From an uncultured Bacteroidota bacterium (GTDB lineage: Bacteria; Bacteroidota; Bacteroidia; Chitinophagales; Chitinophagaceae), in contig CAIVKT010000002.1 in assembly GCA_903906615.1 (NCBI GenBank), positions 1-6,184 on the forward strand: a stretch of DNA of 6,184 nt, written 5' to 3'. The notes under the pieces were generated by a model that was given only the letters and a program-made list of their open reading frames with translations, was not told the DNA's origin and made no database searches. This document shows positions 1-6,018 of this stretch, one piece after another. Made by a program: the position numbers and the translations under genes. Numbering within the stretch: position 1 is the first letter of the stretch; each line of letters opens with the position of its first letter.

Positions 1-435
1 CGGGAACAAAATGTAGAAGAACAGCTCGATGGAGATCGTCCAGCCGGGGGCGTTAAGTGTTAGCGGATAGCCATGAAAGAATGACTGTATAAAAAGGCTG
101 CTGTATGCTATTTGGCGAACGAAATTCGCAGGCAAAGGATAGGTGTGCAAAAAAACGGGTAGACAAACACAAAGGAAGAGTGCAAACAGGTATAGTGGCA
201 CAATGCGGGCAATGCGCCTTCTGGCATAGTCAACATAATTGATGCTCCTCTCGTGGTGTGCAATAAATAATACGAAACCCGACAACACAAAGAAATAGCT
301 CACCGCCAGGTTGCCGCTTTGAAATAAATGCGGAGCTCTGTCGAACGGGAAACTGGTGCGCCCGTAGTGGTGAATAAAAACCATAACAGCAGCAATTGCA
401 CGTGTAGACGTAAGGGCTTTGATGTGTTGTGCCAT
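1..435 (-). CDS. Acyltransferase-3 family membrane protein, N-terminal part (cut by window edge)
   Basis: An open frame runs on the minus strand from an ATG at 435-433 to the left edge of the window: 145 residues with no stop, so the C-terminus lies outside. It begins MAQHIKALTSTRAIAAVMVF. The landmarks of the acyltransferase-3 (OafA/NodX-like) family appear in order: RAIAAVMVFIHHYG (residues 12-25, with the His pair usually tied to catalysis), a hydrophobic stretch with FFVLSGFVLF (48-57), the basic loop ARRRIARIVPLYLF (71-84), and APGWTISIELFFYILFP (129-145), which matches the family's conserved W-S-x-E-x-x-F-Y segment. Family members are multi-pass inner-membrane proteins of about 350-400 residues that transfer acyl groups, often acetyl, to cell-surface sugars. 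The substrate cannot be told from this part. It is transcribed divergently from the trmO-like gene. No Shine-Dalgarno sequence is seen, as is usual in this phylum. Confidence 0.9.
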   Translation of the reverse strand, partial: MAQHIKALTSTRAIAAVMVFIHHYGRTSFPFDRAPHLFQSGNLAVSYFFVLSGFVLFIAHHERSINYVDYARRRIARIVPLYLFALFLCVCLPVFLHTYPLPANFVRQIAYSSLFIQSFFHGYPLTLNAPGWTISIELFFYILFP

Positions 436-545
436 CAGGTACAATAGTAAATGAAATTTGTAAATTCTTTGCTATTTATTGGTTTTTAACGGCAACAACA
501 GCATTTGCTATTTTATTTCGGCTGTGTTTCATTGTTTACGATCAG

Positions 546-553
546 TATATTTA
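546..553 (+). promoter_or_regulatory. Possible -7 box for the trmO-like gene
   Basis: TATATTTA lies 19 bases before the ATG at 573 and matches the Bacteroidota -7 consensus TAnnTTTG at all but the last base. No clear TTG-type -33 box lies at the expected distance upstream, so this is tentative. Confidence 0.3.
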
Positions 554-572
554 TAGCCATATTCTGATTACA

Positions 573-1031
573 ATGAACATCACACTACAACCCATTGCTG
601 CTACTACCAACACGCGCAAAGAAATAACAGACGACCTGTGGGGCAATGTGATCACAGAAATAGCCCTGGCCGATCATGTACCCACGGAGGCTTTTGCAGG
701 CATAGAACTCTTCTCTCACCTCGAGATCATATTCTATTTTGATAAAGTCCCAGATGATACTATCGTTTATTCGGTCAGGCCGAGGGGCAATACTGCTTAT
801 CCGCTCATGGGTATCTTTTGCCAGCGCAAGAAAGACAGGCCCAATAAGCTGGGGCTGTGTACCGTGCAATTGCTGGCTCATAATGGCCGCAGCATCACCG
901 TTAAGGGCCTGGATGCCATTGACGGCACCCCTGTGCTGGATATAAAGCCGGTATTCAACGAATTTCAGCCCAAGGGCGCTATTACGCAGCCTGAATGGGT
1001 CGCTGACCTGATGAAAAATTACTGGGAATAA
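573..1031 (+). CDS. trmO: TrmO/TsaA-family tRNA (t6A37) N6-methyltransferase, short form
   Basis: A 152-residue protein of the TsaA/UPF0066 (TrmO) family. The E. coli member uses S-adenosylmethionine to methylate t6A at position 37 of certain threonine tRNAs, giving m6t6A. Motifs seen: SHLEIIFYFD (residues 48-57), RPRGN (69-73), GIFCQRKKDRPNKLGL (80-95, the family's G-v-F-a-x-R-x-x-x-RPN-x-x-GL block) and GLDAIDGTPVLDIKP (112-126). It ends QPEWVADLMKNYWE, a tail I associate with the short form. E. coli TrmO is about 235 residues with an added C-terminal domain that is absent here. The frame is open from an ATG at 429, but the extra 48 residues would overlap the 5' end of the divergent acyltransferase gene and look non-coding. 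MNITLQPIAA matches the family's usual start (x-x-x-PIG), so I place the start at 573. The family call is firm; the exact tRNA substrate is inferred. Confidence 0.88.
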   Translation: MNITLQPIAATTNTRKEITDDLWGNVITEIALADHVPTEAFAGIELFSHLEIIFYFDKVPDDTIVYSVRPRGNTAYPLMGIFCQRKKDRPNKLGLCTVQLLAHNGRSITVKGLDAIDGTPVLDIKPVFNEFQPKGAITQPEWVADLMKNYWE

Positions 1032-1095
1032 CGGTAATAAAGGCATTGGGTATAAGTTTTCAGCACATCAGCTATCAACAAACAAATGAAATGAG

Positions 1096-1103
1096 TATAT
1101 TTG
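1096..1103 (+). promoter_or_regulatory. Bacteroidota-type -7 promoter box for the aminotransferase gene
   Basis: TATATTTG is a perfect match to the Bacteroidota primary-sigma -7 consensus TAnnTTTG. It sits 25 bases before the ATG at 1129, giving an expected leader of roughly 15-20 bases. I see no good TTTG-like -33 element 19-21 bases upstream. The box suggests the aminotransferase gene has its own promoter rather than depending on read-through from the trmO-like gene 97 bases upstream. Confidence 0.5.
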
Positions 1104-1128
1104 TATTAGCCAATACCTGATACAGAGA

Positions 1129-2319
1129 ATGCAATTAGCACAGAGATTAAATTCTATTACTGAGCCCCAGACAATAAAGATGGCTAAGCTGAGCCGCGAA
1201 TTAAAAGCCAAAGGAATAAATGTTGTAGACCTTAGCCTCGGCGAGCCTGACTTCAAAACACCCGAACATATCTGCAATGCTGCCGTTAAGGCCATGAACG
1301 ATGGGTTTACAAAATACCCGCCAGTTGCGGGCTTTCCTGATCTGCTGGAGGCCATTACCATAAAGCTGAAAAGAGACAACAACCTCGACTATGCCACCAA
1401 CGAGGTAATGGTATCAACCGGCGCCAAGCAGTCGTTGTACAACGCTATATACAGTATTGTAGACCCCGGAGATGAGGTGCTGATACCTACACCATTCTGG
1501 GTTACTTATGCCTCGCAAGTACAGATGGCAGGCGGAGTGGTGAAGTACATTAACTGTGGCATTGAAGCCGACTTTAAGCTGACACCGGCACAACTGGAAG
1601 CCAGCATTACCGCGCATACCAAGCTATTTATTTATTCATCGCCCTGCAACCCTACAGGCAGCTTTTATTCTAAAGAGGAGTTGGCAGGCCTGGCCGAAGT
1701 TTTTAAGCGGCATCCGCAAGTGATGATCATTAGCGATGAGATATACGAGTACATCAATTTCACAGGCCGCCACGAAAGCATAGCCCAGTTCGATGAGATA
1801 AAGGATAGGGTAGTGGTCATTAACGGTATGTCGAAGGGGTTTGCGATGACGGGCTGGCGGCTGGGCTATATGGCCGGGCCAAGGGAGATCATACAGGCCT
1901 GCGAAAAGCTACAGGGTCAAAGCACATCGGGCGCTAACTCCATCACGCAAAAAGCATCTGTAACAGCATTGCTCAGTGACCTGGCACCTACTTATAAAAT
2001 GGTAGAAGCCTTTAAAGAGCGCCGCGACTATGTGATACCCGCCCTCAAAAAAATGCCCGGCGTAAAGTGCAATAACCCTGAAGGCGCATTCTATGCCTTC
2101 CCCGATATTAGCTCTTTCTTCGGCAAAAGCTATGGCGAGTACACCATCAATAACGACCTGGATATGAGCATGTTCCTGCTCAATGAAGCGCATGTAGCGA
2201 CCGTATGTGGCAGCGCATTCGGCGATGGCAATTGTATCCGCTTATCTACTGCCAATTCTATGACCAATCTGAGAGAAGCTATGGAACGGATCGCAGCTGC
2301 GTTGCTGAAGCTTGGTTAA
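1129..2319 (+). CDS. Pyridoxal-phosphate aminotransferase, aspartate aminotransferase type (class I/II)
   Basis: A complete 396-residue class I/II aminotransferase, close to the usual length (about 395) of the bacterial aspartate aminotransferase subgroup Ib. Such enzymes are cytosolic dimers that move the amino group between aspartate and 2-oxoglutarate; some also accept prephenate or aromatic acids. Seen in order: LSLGEPDFKTPEHI (residues 35-48), YPPVAGFPDLLEAI (63-76), STGAKQSLYNAIYSIVDPGD (96-115), PTPFWVTY (120-127) with the ring-stacking Trp124, SPCNPTG (171-177) with Asn174, ISDEIYEYI (201-209) with Asp203 and Tyr206, SKGFAMTGWRLGYMAGP (235-251) with the PLP-binding Lys236 and Arg244, EGAFYAFPD (318-326), and FGDGNCIRLSTANS (364-377) with the carboxylate-binding Arg371. 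All expected catalytic residues are present. The start MQLAQRLNSITEPQTIKM matches the family N-terminus, with no Shine-Dalgarno sequence. Substrate choice within the family cannot be settled by eye. Confidence 0.93.
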   Translation: MQLAQRLNSITEPQTIKMAKLSRELKAKGINVVDLSLGEPDFKTPEHICNAAVKAMNDGFTKYPPVAGFPDLLEAITIKLKRDNNLDYATNEVMVSTGAKQSLYNAIYSIVDPGDEVLIPTPFWVTYASQVQMAGGVVKYINCGIEADFKLTPAQLEASITAHTKLFIYSSPCNPTGSFYSKEELAGLAEVFKRHPQVMIISDEIYEYINFTGRHESIAQFDEIKDRVVVINGMSKGFAMTGWRLGYMAGPREIIQACEKLQGQSTSGANSITQKASVTALLSDLAPTYKMVEAFKERRDYVIPALKKMPGVKCNNPEGAFYAFPDISSFFGKSYGEYTINNDLDMSMFLLNEAHVATVCGSAFGDGNCIRLSTANSMTNLREAMERIAAALLKLG

Positions 2320-2345
2320 AGGTTTATTTTCGATAATTATTGGGA

Positions 2346-2380
2346 TGGAATTTGGAATTTGCTTCTTGGGATTTGGAATT
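2346..2380. repeat. Degenerate 7-bp tandem repeat (TGGAATT unit)
   Basis: Five consecutive 7-base units: TGGAATT (2346-2352), TGGAATT (2353-2359), TGCTTCT (2360-2366), TGGGATT (2367-2373) and TGGAATT (2374-2380). Three are identical, one has a single change and the central one is diverged. A partial unit, TGGGA, precedes them at 2341-2345. The array lies between the convergent ends of the aminotransferase gene (2319) and the DUF4296 gene (2383). It is non-coding and shows no hairpin, so it is not an obvious terminator. Its role is unknown. Confidence 0.65.
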
Positions 2381-2382
2381 TA

Positions 2383-2793
2383 CTATGGTCTCACGTTAAG
2401 CGTTGGCCCTCCCTTGGGTAAAGTTACCGGCAATGCAGACTGCCATTTGTTGGCTATCGGTATCAAGGCAGTATACATGCTGTCGAGGTCACCGGGGTTG
2501 CTTTTGTACCAGTCCAGGCTTTCGGCAAATTCTTCTTCGGTAATGTGGTAGTGGGCCAGTATATCTTTGTAATAGACGGCAAGTGAGTCCATATTCTTGG
2601 CTCCCTGCTGCTTGTGCAGGCTGTCCTTTACCACCGCGCTGTATGATTCTGCAACGCTGATGTCGAGCAATATTTTCTGCATCTCTTTTGGCGGCAAATG
2701 ATCGGAGTCTCCTTTATTATTGCAGGAGCTTACACATGCCGACATGGCTAGAGCTGTTAATAAAATATAGTTACTGAGTTTGTGTACGCGCAT
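2383..2793 (-). CDS. DUF4296 family lipoprotein
   Basis: A 136-residue protein recognised as DUF4296, a Bacteroidota family of unknown function. The N-terminus MRVHKLSNYILLTALAMSAC is a lipoprotein signal: a basic start, a hydrophobic core, and a cysteine at 20 (MSAC) or 24 (VSSC) that could be lipidated. It should therefore be anchored in the envelope. The family core follows: PPKEMQKILLDISVAESY (about residues 34-51), a helical linker, then YYKDILAHYHITEEEFAESL (about 74-93) and WYKSNPGDLDSMYTALIPIA. The family's typical pattern is E-x-M-x-x-I-L-x-D-x-x-x-A-E, then H-x-I-x-x-x-E-F-x-x-S-x-x-Y-Y-x-x-x-P. The frame is open up to 2856, but the 21 extra residues lack signal-peptide character and would overlap the DUF4835 gene, so the ATG at 2793 is chosen. 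It lies 16 bases after the DUF4835 stop and is probably the last gene of the coaBC operon. Function unknown. Confidence 0.85.
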   Translation of the reverse strand: MRVHKLSNYILLTALAMSACVSSCNNKGDSDHLPPKEMQKILLDISVAESYSAVVKDSLHKQQGAKNMDSLAVYYKDILAHYHITEEEFAESLDWYKSNPGDLDSMYTALIPIANKWQSALPVTLPKGGPTLNVRP

Positions 2794-2809
2794 TAATATA
2801 GTGGTTGAG

Positions 2810-3733
2810 CTATCTGAGAAGGTTGTATTTCGCTGCATTCGGCACATCAAGGGCATCCAGCATAGTTATATATTGTCCACGCTCCGACTTTTGTGCGCCG
2901 GAGAGCAGGTGCAAAAATTCATCGCCCTTGGCGTTGAATACAAACTGGATAAGTATGGAGCTGGGGTTTTCCCTGTTCACATTGTATAGCTTCCTGATGT
3001 TGGTGAGTATGCGGGTACGGGCCTCATTAGGCTTTGCTGTCATGCTGTCCAGCCCTTCGCGGTGCATCGTATACCAGAAGGACCGCACATCAGCATACCT
3101 GTTATTGAGCAGCTCATCCACTATCCAATACCTGTTGTGTGTGCTCTCTACTGCCTTCCAGCCACTCACGCCCTTGCCATCGGGGGCGTTATTCACAATG
3201 TTCTGCGCTTTTTTGAGGTAGGGGGTGCCACCTTCGGGCGAGAAACTATCGTAGTCAAGCGCCAGCACCAGGTAGCAGTAGTAGGCAACCACCGCAGATA
3301 GATTGGAGGACATGGGGTCAGTACCTGATACCTGGTTGTCATCAAAGTGCAGAGTGTTGTTTTGCGCAAAATGAAAGGAGAAATCCTTATCCACATAATC
3401 GATGAGCTTGGAGGTATAGCCCGAATTATATACCGGGCGGGCAGCCTGTATGCTCAGGGTGGCGCTGTAGGCATCTATGTCCCCGTTCACATTATTCCCG
3501 GTAAGGTTGATGAATATGTTGCAGTCAATTTTTTCGGCAGTGGCAAAATCATCATTGGTCCATTTATGCGAATTTACAAGGTCGGTTATAGCAGCCTGCA
3601 TCCCTGTGAACACCTGCGCGTCCACGCCCGTTATCTTATCGTGCCGCACGGTCACCTTGCAGTTGAATTCCTGCGCCTGTGCACATATGCAGCAGGTGAG
3701 GAGCAATAGTATACTAAGCAGTCTTTTCCGCAT
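2810..3733 (-). CDS. DUF4835 family secreted protein (possibly the family also called PorD)
   Basis: A 307-residue protein with a clear signal peptide, [20 protein letters not shown], probably cleaved before QEFNCKV, so it is periplasmic or outer-membrane associated. The mature part has the DUF4835 landmarks: a region with NSHKWTNDDF and EKIDCNIFINLTG (about residues 54-80), AARPVYNSGY followed by a Tyr/Phe-rich strand, NLSAVVAYYCYLVLALDYDS then FSPEGGTPYLKKAQNI, GWKAVEST followed by NRYWIVDELLNNRYADVRSF, and YTMHREGLDSM. This family follows coaBC in many Bacteroidota. From memory, some database records label it a type IX secretion protein, PorD; I could not confirm this and the mechanism is unknown. 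The ATG at 3733 lies inside the end of coaBC (20-bp overlap), implying co-transcription and translational coupling. No Shine-Dalgarno sequence is visible. The family call is firm; the secretion link is tentative. Confidence 0.88.
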   Translation of the reverse strand: MRKRLLSILLLLTCCICAQAQEFNCKVTVRHDKITGVDAQVFTGMQAAITDLVNSHKWTNDDFATAEKIDCNIFINLTGNNVNGDIDAYSATLSIQAARPVYNSGYTSKLIDYVDKDFSFHFAQNNTLHFDDNQVSGTDPMSSNLSAVVAYYCYLVLALDYDSFSPEGGTPYLKKAQNIVNNAPDGKGVSGWKAVESTHNRYWIVDELLNNRYADVRSFWYTMHREGLDSMTAKPNEARTRILTNIRKLYNVNRENPSSILIQFVFNAKGDEFLHLLSGAQKSERGQYITMLDALDVPNAAKYNLLR

Positions 3734-4925
3734 GTCTTAATTCTATTATTTGGTCTGCAATGGCTACTGCTACTGCTGCCTTGCTTTGCAGAGGCAGCGA
3801 TACGGTGTTGTGCAGGCTTACAAAAGTTACTTTATTGGTATCATGCCCGAAGCCGGCACCTTCATCTTTCAGCGAGTTCAGCACGATCAGGTCTGCGTTC
3901 TTGTTCTTCAGCTTTTCGGTGGCGTGTTCCAGCTCATTATTGGTTTCCAGTGCAAACCCTATTAACGTTTGTTCCGGCTTTTTTATTTTGCCAAGCGCAG
4001 CCAGTATATCAGTCGTCTTCGTCAGCGCTAAAGTAAGGTCCTGTTCTTTCTTCTTTATTTTCTCGGTGGCTTGCTCCTGTGGCCGGTAGTCGGCTACGGC
4101 GGCTGCCAGTACAGCTATCTGTGCATCTTTAAATGCGGCTACGGCAGCAGTATACATTTGCTGCGCGCTTTCTACCGCTATAGTGTTGATGCCCGCATGG
4201 TAAGTGCGCTCGTGCGATGGGCCCAGTACCAGTGTCACCTGTGCGCCCTTATCGGCCAGCGCCTCGGCTATGGCAATGCCCATTTTGCCGGTGGAGAAAT
4301 TGCTGATAAAACGCACAGGGTCTATGCGCTCATAAGTAGGCCCGGCTGTTACAAGGGCTTTTATGCCCTTTAATGGTTTGTTCTCTTCTGATAAATAAGC
4401 TGCTATGTGCCCTGCAATATCCTCAGGCTCGGCCATACGGCCTTCGCCCACCAGGCCGCTGGCCAGCTCGCCATGCGCTACGGGTATGATGTGGTTGCCA
4501 TAGCTGCGTACCTTACTTATGTTCTGTTGTGTAGACTTGTGTATCCACATATCCTCATCCATAGCCGGGGCTATGAATACCGGGCAGCGGGCGGAGAGGT
4601 ATACTGCGCACACTATATTATCACACAGGCCATTGGCCAGCTTACCGAGTGTATTGGCGCTGCAAGGGGCTATGATCATGGCATCTGCCCACAGGCCCAG
4701 GGCCACATGGTTGTTCCAGTTGGCCCCATCGCTTACGCTGGCCAGCACGGGGTGCTTAGATACAGTGGCAAGTGATAGTGGTGTTACAAAGTCAGCGGCA
4801 GCCGCAGTCATTAACACCTTCACCTCGGCGCCTGCTTTTACCAGCGAGCGCACCAGTTGTGGCGTTTTGTAGGCTGCTATGCTGCCGGTAACGGCTAATA
4901 TGATCTTTTTATCTTGTAAAGACAT
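3714..4925 (-). CDS. coaBC: Bifunctional phosphopantothenoylcysteine decarboxylase / phosphopantothenate-cysteine ligase
   Basis: A complete 403-residue CoaBC (Dfp), a cytosolic enzyme for two steps of coenzyme A synthesis: CTP-dependent joining of 4'-phosphopantothenate with cysteine (CoaB), then FMN-dependent decarboxylation to 4'-phosphopantetheine (CoaC). The N-terminal CoaC flavoprotein domain (about residues 1-180) has GSIAAYK (14-20), His73 in [21 protein letters not shown] (the expected catalytic His), APAMDEDMW (119-127) and the substrate flap [13 protein letters not shown] (152-164). In that flap Ser156 stands where E. coli has catalytic Cys158 (ACG becomes ASG). The CoaB domain (about 186-403) has [20 protein letters not shown] (193-212) then GKMG, with Asn209, AAAVADYRP (274-282), EKIKKK (288-293) with Lys289, IGFALET (322-328) and [17 protein letters not shown] (350-366). 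It leads the operon with DUF4835 and DUF4296. The start [20 protein letters not shown] fits the family; no Shine-Dalgarno sequence is seen. Confidence 0.95.
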   Translation of the reverse strand: MSLQDKKIILAVTGSIAAYKTPQLVRSLVKAGAEVKVLMTAAAADFVTPLSLATVSKHPVLASVSDGANWNNHVALGLWADAMIIAPCSANTLGKLANGLCDNIVCAVYLSARCPVFIAPAMDEDMWIHKSTQQNISKVRSYGNHIIPVAHGELASGLVGEGRMAEPEDIAGHIAAYLSEENKPLKGIKALVTAGPTYERIDPVRFISNFSTGKMGIAIAEALADKGAQVTLVLGPSHERTYHAGINTIAVESAQQMYTAAVAAFKDAQIAVLAAAVADYRPQEQATEKIKKKEQDLTLALTKTTDILAALGKIKKPEQTLIGFALETNNELEHATEKLKNKNADLIVLNSLKDEGAGFGHDTNKVTFVSLHNTVSLPLQSKAAVAVAIADQIIELRHAEKTA

Positions 4926-4992
4926 GCTGTTGAAAACTAATGCAATTTACAAAGAATGATCGAGTATTATAAACAGCCGTGGCCTATATATG

Positions 4993-5022
4993 TTGGCTTT
5001 TTGTTTTTTTAACATAATTTCG
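4993..5022 (+). promoter_or_regulatory. Candidate Bacteroidota promoter (-33 TTG, -7 TAATTTCG) for the 5051 gene
   Basis: TTG at 4993-4995 is followed after 19 bases by TAATTTCG at 5015-5022, which matches TAnnTTTG at all but one defined base. The spacing fits the phylum's -33/-7 arrangement. Transcription would start near 5028-5030, leaving a leader of about 20 bases before the TTG at 5051. This supports a start at 5051. It lies in the 125-bp divergent gap with coaBC. I found no equally good box for coaBC on the other strand. Confidence 0.45.
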
Positions 5023-5050
5023 CTTACCTTAGATTTTATATCGTTACTAT

Positions 5051-5749
5051 TTGAAACCACTCCTGCTTATTATATTACCCCTTTTGCTGCTCGCCGGTAC
5101 CTTGCAGGCTCAGACTGCCACCCCAAAGGCTGTAGTGCCGGATGTTTACTTCATCAACACCAATATTGTCAATGATATAGAGTCTATACCTACTGTGGGC
5201 TTCGAGAAATTCTTCCTCGGCAAAAACCGGCTCTATAGCTGGGTTGCAGACCTTGATTACCAGATCCATTACAGCAACCAGTTTGGCGTAGCCAGGCCGC
5301 ATAGCGATATGATCAGCATAGGCGTATACCAGGGGCCGGGCGTGCGTGGCGGGCTGAACATATACAGCCATAGGCACCGCAAGCACTGGCTCAATTACTG
5401 TGAGCCGTCCCTTGCCCTTAAATATCTTTGGTACGACAGCCTGCAGGTGAATACAGGCCACTCTACGCAGGACCAGGGCTACCGGATACAATCAGAGAAA
5501 TGCGTGGCTGTAGTGCCGCAGTTTGTAATAGGCGCCAAGCATGTGAACAAGTTCTTTTGTGCCGATTTTTTTATAGGCGTGCAACTGCCGGTAAAATTCC
5601 GTGATAAAACCATCTACTACGAACAGAACAACAACGGCGTAGAGAATACGAATGTACCCTACAAAAGCAATGTGGTTGGTGTGTTGCCCGGCGCAGTGCT
5701 GGGCATCAAACTTGGCTATATTAGAGCCACAAAGCACAAGGCAGCGTAA
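5051..5749 (+). CDS. Secreted, probably outer-membrane beta-barrel-like protein, unknown function, TTG start
   Basis: A 232-residue protein that I do not recognise as a named family. It begins with a textbook signal peptide, MKPLLLIILPLLLLAGTLQA, probably cleaved before QTATPK, so it is exported. The mature part has many aromatic residues, alternating polar/non-polar stretches and Gly-rich turns (for example SWVADLDYQIHY, SLALKYLWYD, VVPQFVIGAKH, ADFFIGVQLPV), and ends in PGAVLGIKLGYIR before a short basic tail. That is the pattern of a small outer-membrane beta-barrel. This is an inference from composition. The first codon is TTG: reading upstream in frame gives only TAT, TAC, CGT, TAT, TTA and ATT before a TAG at 5030-5032, with no ATG or GTG. 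Because the signal peptide begins right at this codon, TTG is the likely start. The promoter candidate upstream agrees. It is divergent from coaBC and converges on the 2TM-like gene, with a 9-bp gap. Confidence 0.78.
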   Translation: MKPLLLIILPLLLLAGTLQAQTATPKAVVPDVYFINTNIVNDIESIPTVGFEKFFLGKNRLYSWVADLDYQIHYSNQFGVARPHSDMISIGVYQGPGVRGGLNIYSHRHRKHWLNYCEPSLALKYLWYDSLQVNTGHSTQDQGYRIQSEKCVAVVPQFVIGAKHVNKFFCADFFIGVQLPVKFRDKTIYYEQNNNGVENTNVPYKSNVVGVLPGAVLGIKLGYIRATKHKAA

Positions 5750-5757
5750 ATAGCTGC
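5741..5757. terminator. Short inverted repeat in the convergent gap, possible bidirectional terminator
   Basis: GCAGC (5741-5745) and GCTGC (5753-5757) form a perfect 5-bp GC-rich stem around a 7-base loop that contains the TAA stop of the 5051-5749 gene. The last base of the downstream arm is two bases from the stop codon of the opposite gene. The stem is symmetric, so it could act on both strands, but it is short and no strong T-run follows on either side. Weak candidate. Confidence 0.3.
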
Positions 5758-5758
5758 T

Positions 5759-6013
5759 CTATTTGAACACATCTTCTTTCTCGTATTTGCCGATCCTTTT
5801 TTTGCGGAATATGAACAGGTAAGTCATCCAATGAAATAATAACCCTGTACCCCATACTTCCATAATGAATAATGCAGTATTCCTATCTGAAGAGATAAAT
5901 GATATAGTATTTACAATAACGTACGTGATGAAGTGGTAATTGAGTCCGGCATAGCCACCACTGGCCTCATCTTTCTGGCTTATAAGAAAAGCGCTTAAAA
6001 AGATTGCAGCCAT
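5759..6013 (-). CDS. Small membrane protein with a 2TM-domain-like C-terminus, probably the 3' part of a frameshifted gene
   Basis: An 84-residue open frame from the ATG at 6013. After a hydrophobic start (MAAIFLSAFLI) come two probable membrane helices, NYHFITYVIVNTISFI and the region LFIMEVWGTGLLFHWMTYLF, then a charged tail RKKRIGKYEKEDVFK. The H-x-I-x-Y-x-x-V-N pattern followed by W-G-x-G-x-x-x-H resembles the 2TM domain found in many Bacteroidota; the match is by eye. The chosen ATG cuts a membrane helix: the same frame continues upstream as DASAWWFIAYMAAIFLSAFL and is open to a stop at 6089-6091, but has no ATG, GTG or TTG in between. Protein-like sequence resumes in another frame (6019-6162). 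The gene is therefore likely longer and broken by a frameshift, or the sequence carries an indel. Function unknown. Confidence 0.6.
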   Translation of the reverse strand: MAAIFLSAFLISQKDEASGGYAGLNYHFITYVIVNTISFISSDRNTALFIMEVWGTGLLFHWMTYLFIFRKKRIGKYEKEDVFK

Positions 6014-6018
6014 ATAAG

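Noticed and set aside
442..449. TACTATTG on the minus strand as a -7 box for the acyltransferase gene
   Set aside because: It has one mismatch to TAnnTTTG but lies only 7 bases from the start codon, giving almost no leader, and has no -33 partner.
429..572. Upstream extension of the trmO-like frame to an ATG at 429
   Set aside because: The extra 48 residues do not match the family N-terminus, and the ATG lies inside the 5' end of the divergent acyltransferase gene. The start at 573 aligns with the family.
585..1046. 153-residue open frame antisense to the trmO-like gene
   Set aside because: It is fully covered by a gene with clear family motifs on the other strand, and its own translation shows no recognisable domain.
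2794..2856. N-terminal extension of the DUF4296 lipoprotein to 2856
   Set aside because: The added residues are polar, would bury the lipoprotein signal inside the protein, and overlap the end of the DUF4835 gene.
3347..3709. 120-residue plus-strand frame over the DUF4835 gene, and similar long plus-strand frames over coaBC
   Set aside because: They mirror strongly supported minus-strand genes and show no family motifs or plausible start context.
4950..4957. ATTCTTTG on the minus strand as a -7 box for coaBC
   Set aside because: The position is plausible (about 25 bases before the start), but both T and A of the TAnnTTTG box mismatch and no -33 element is clear.
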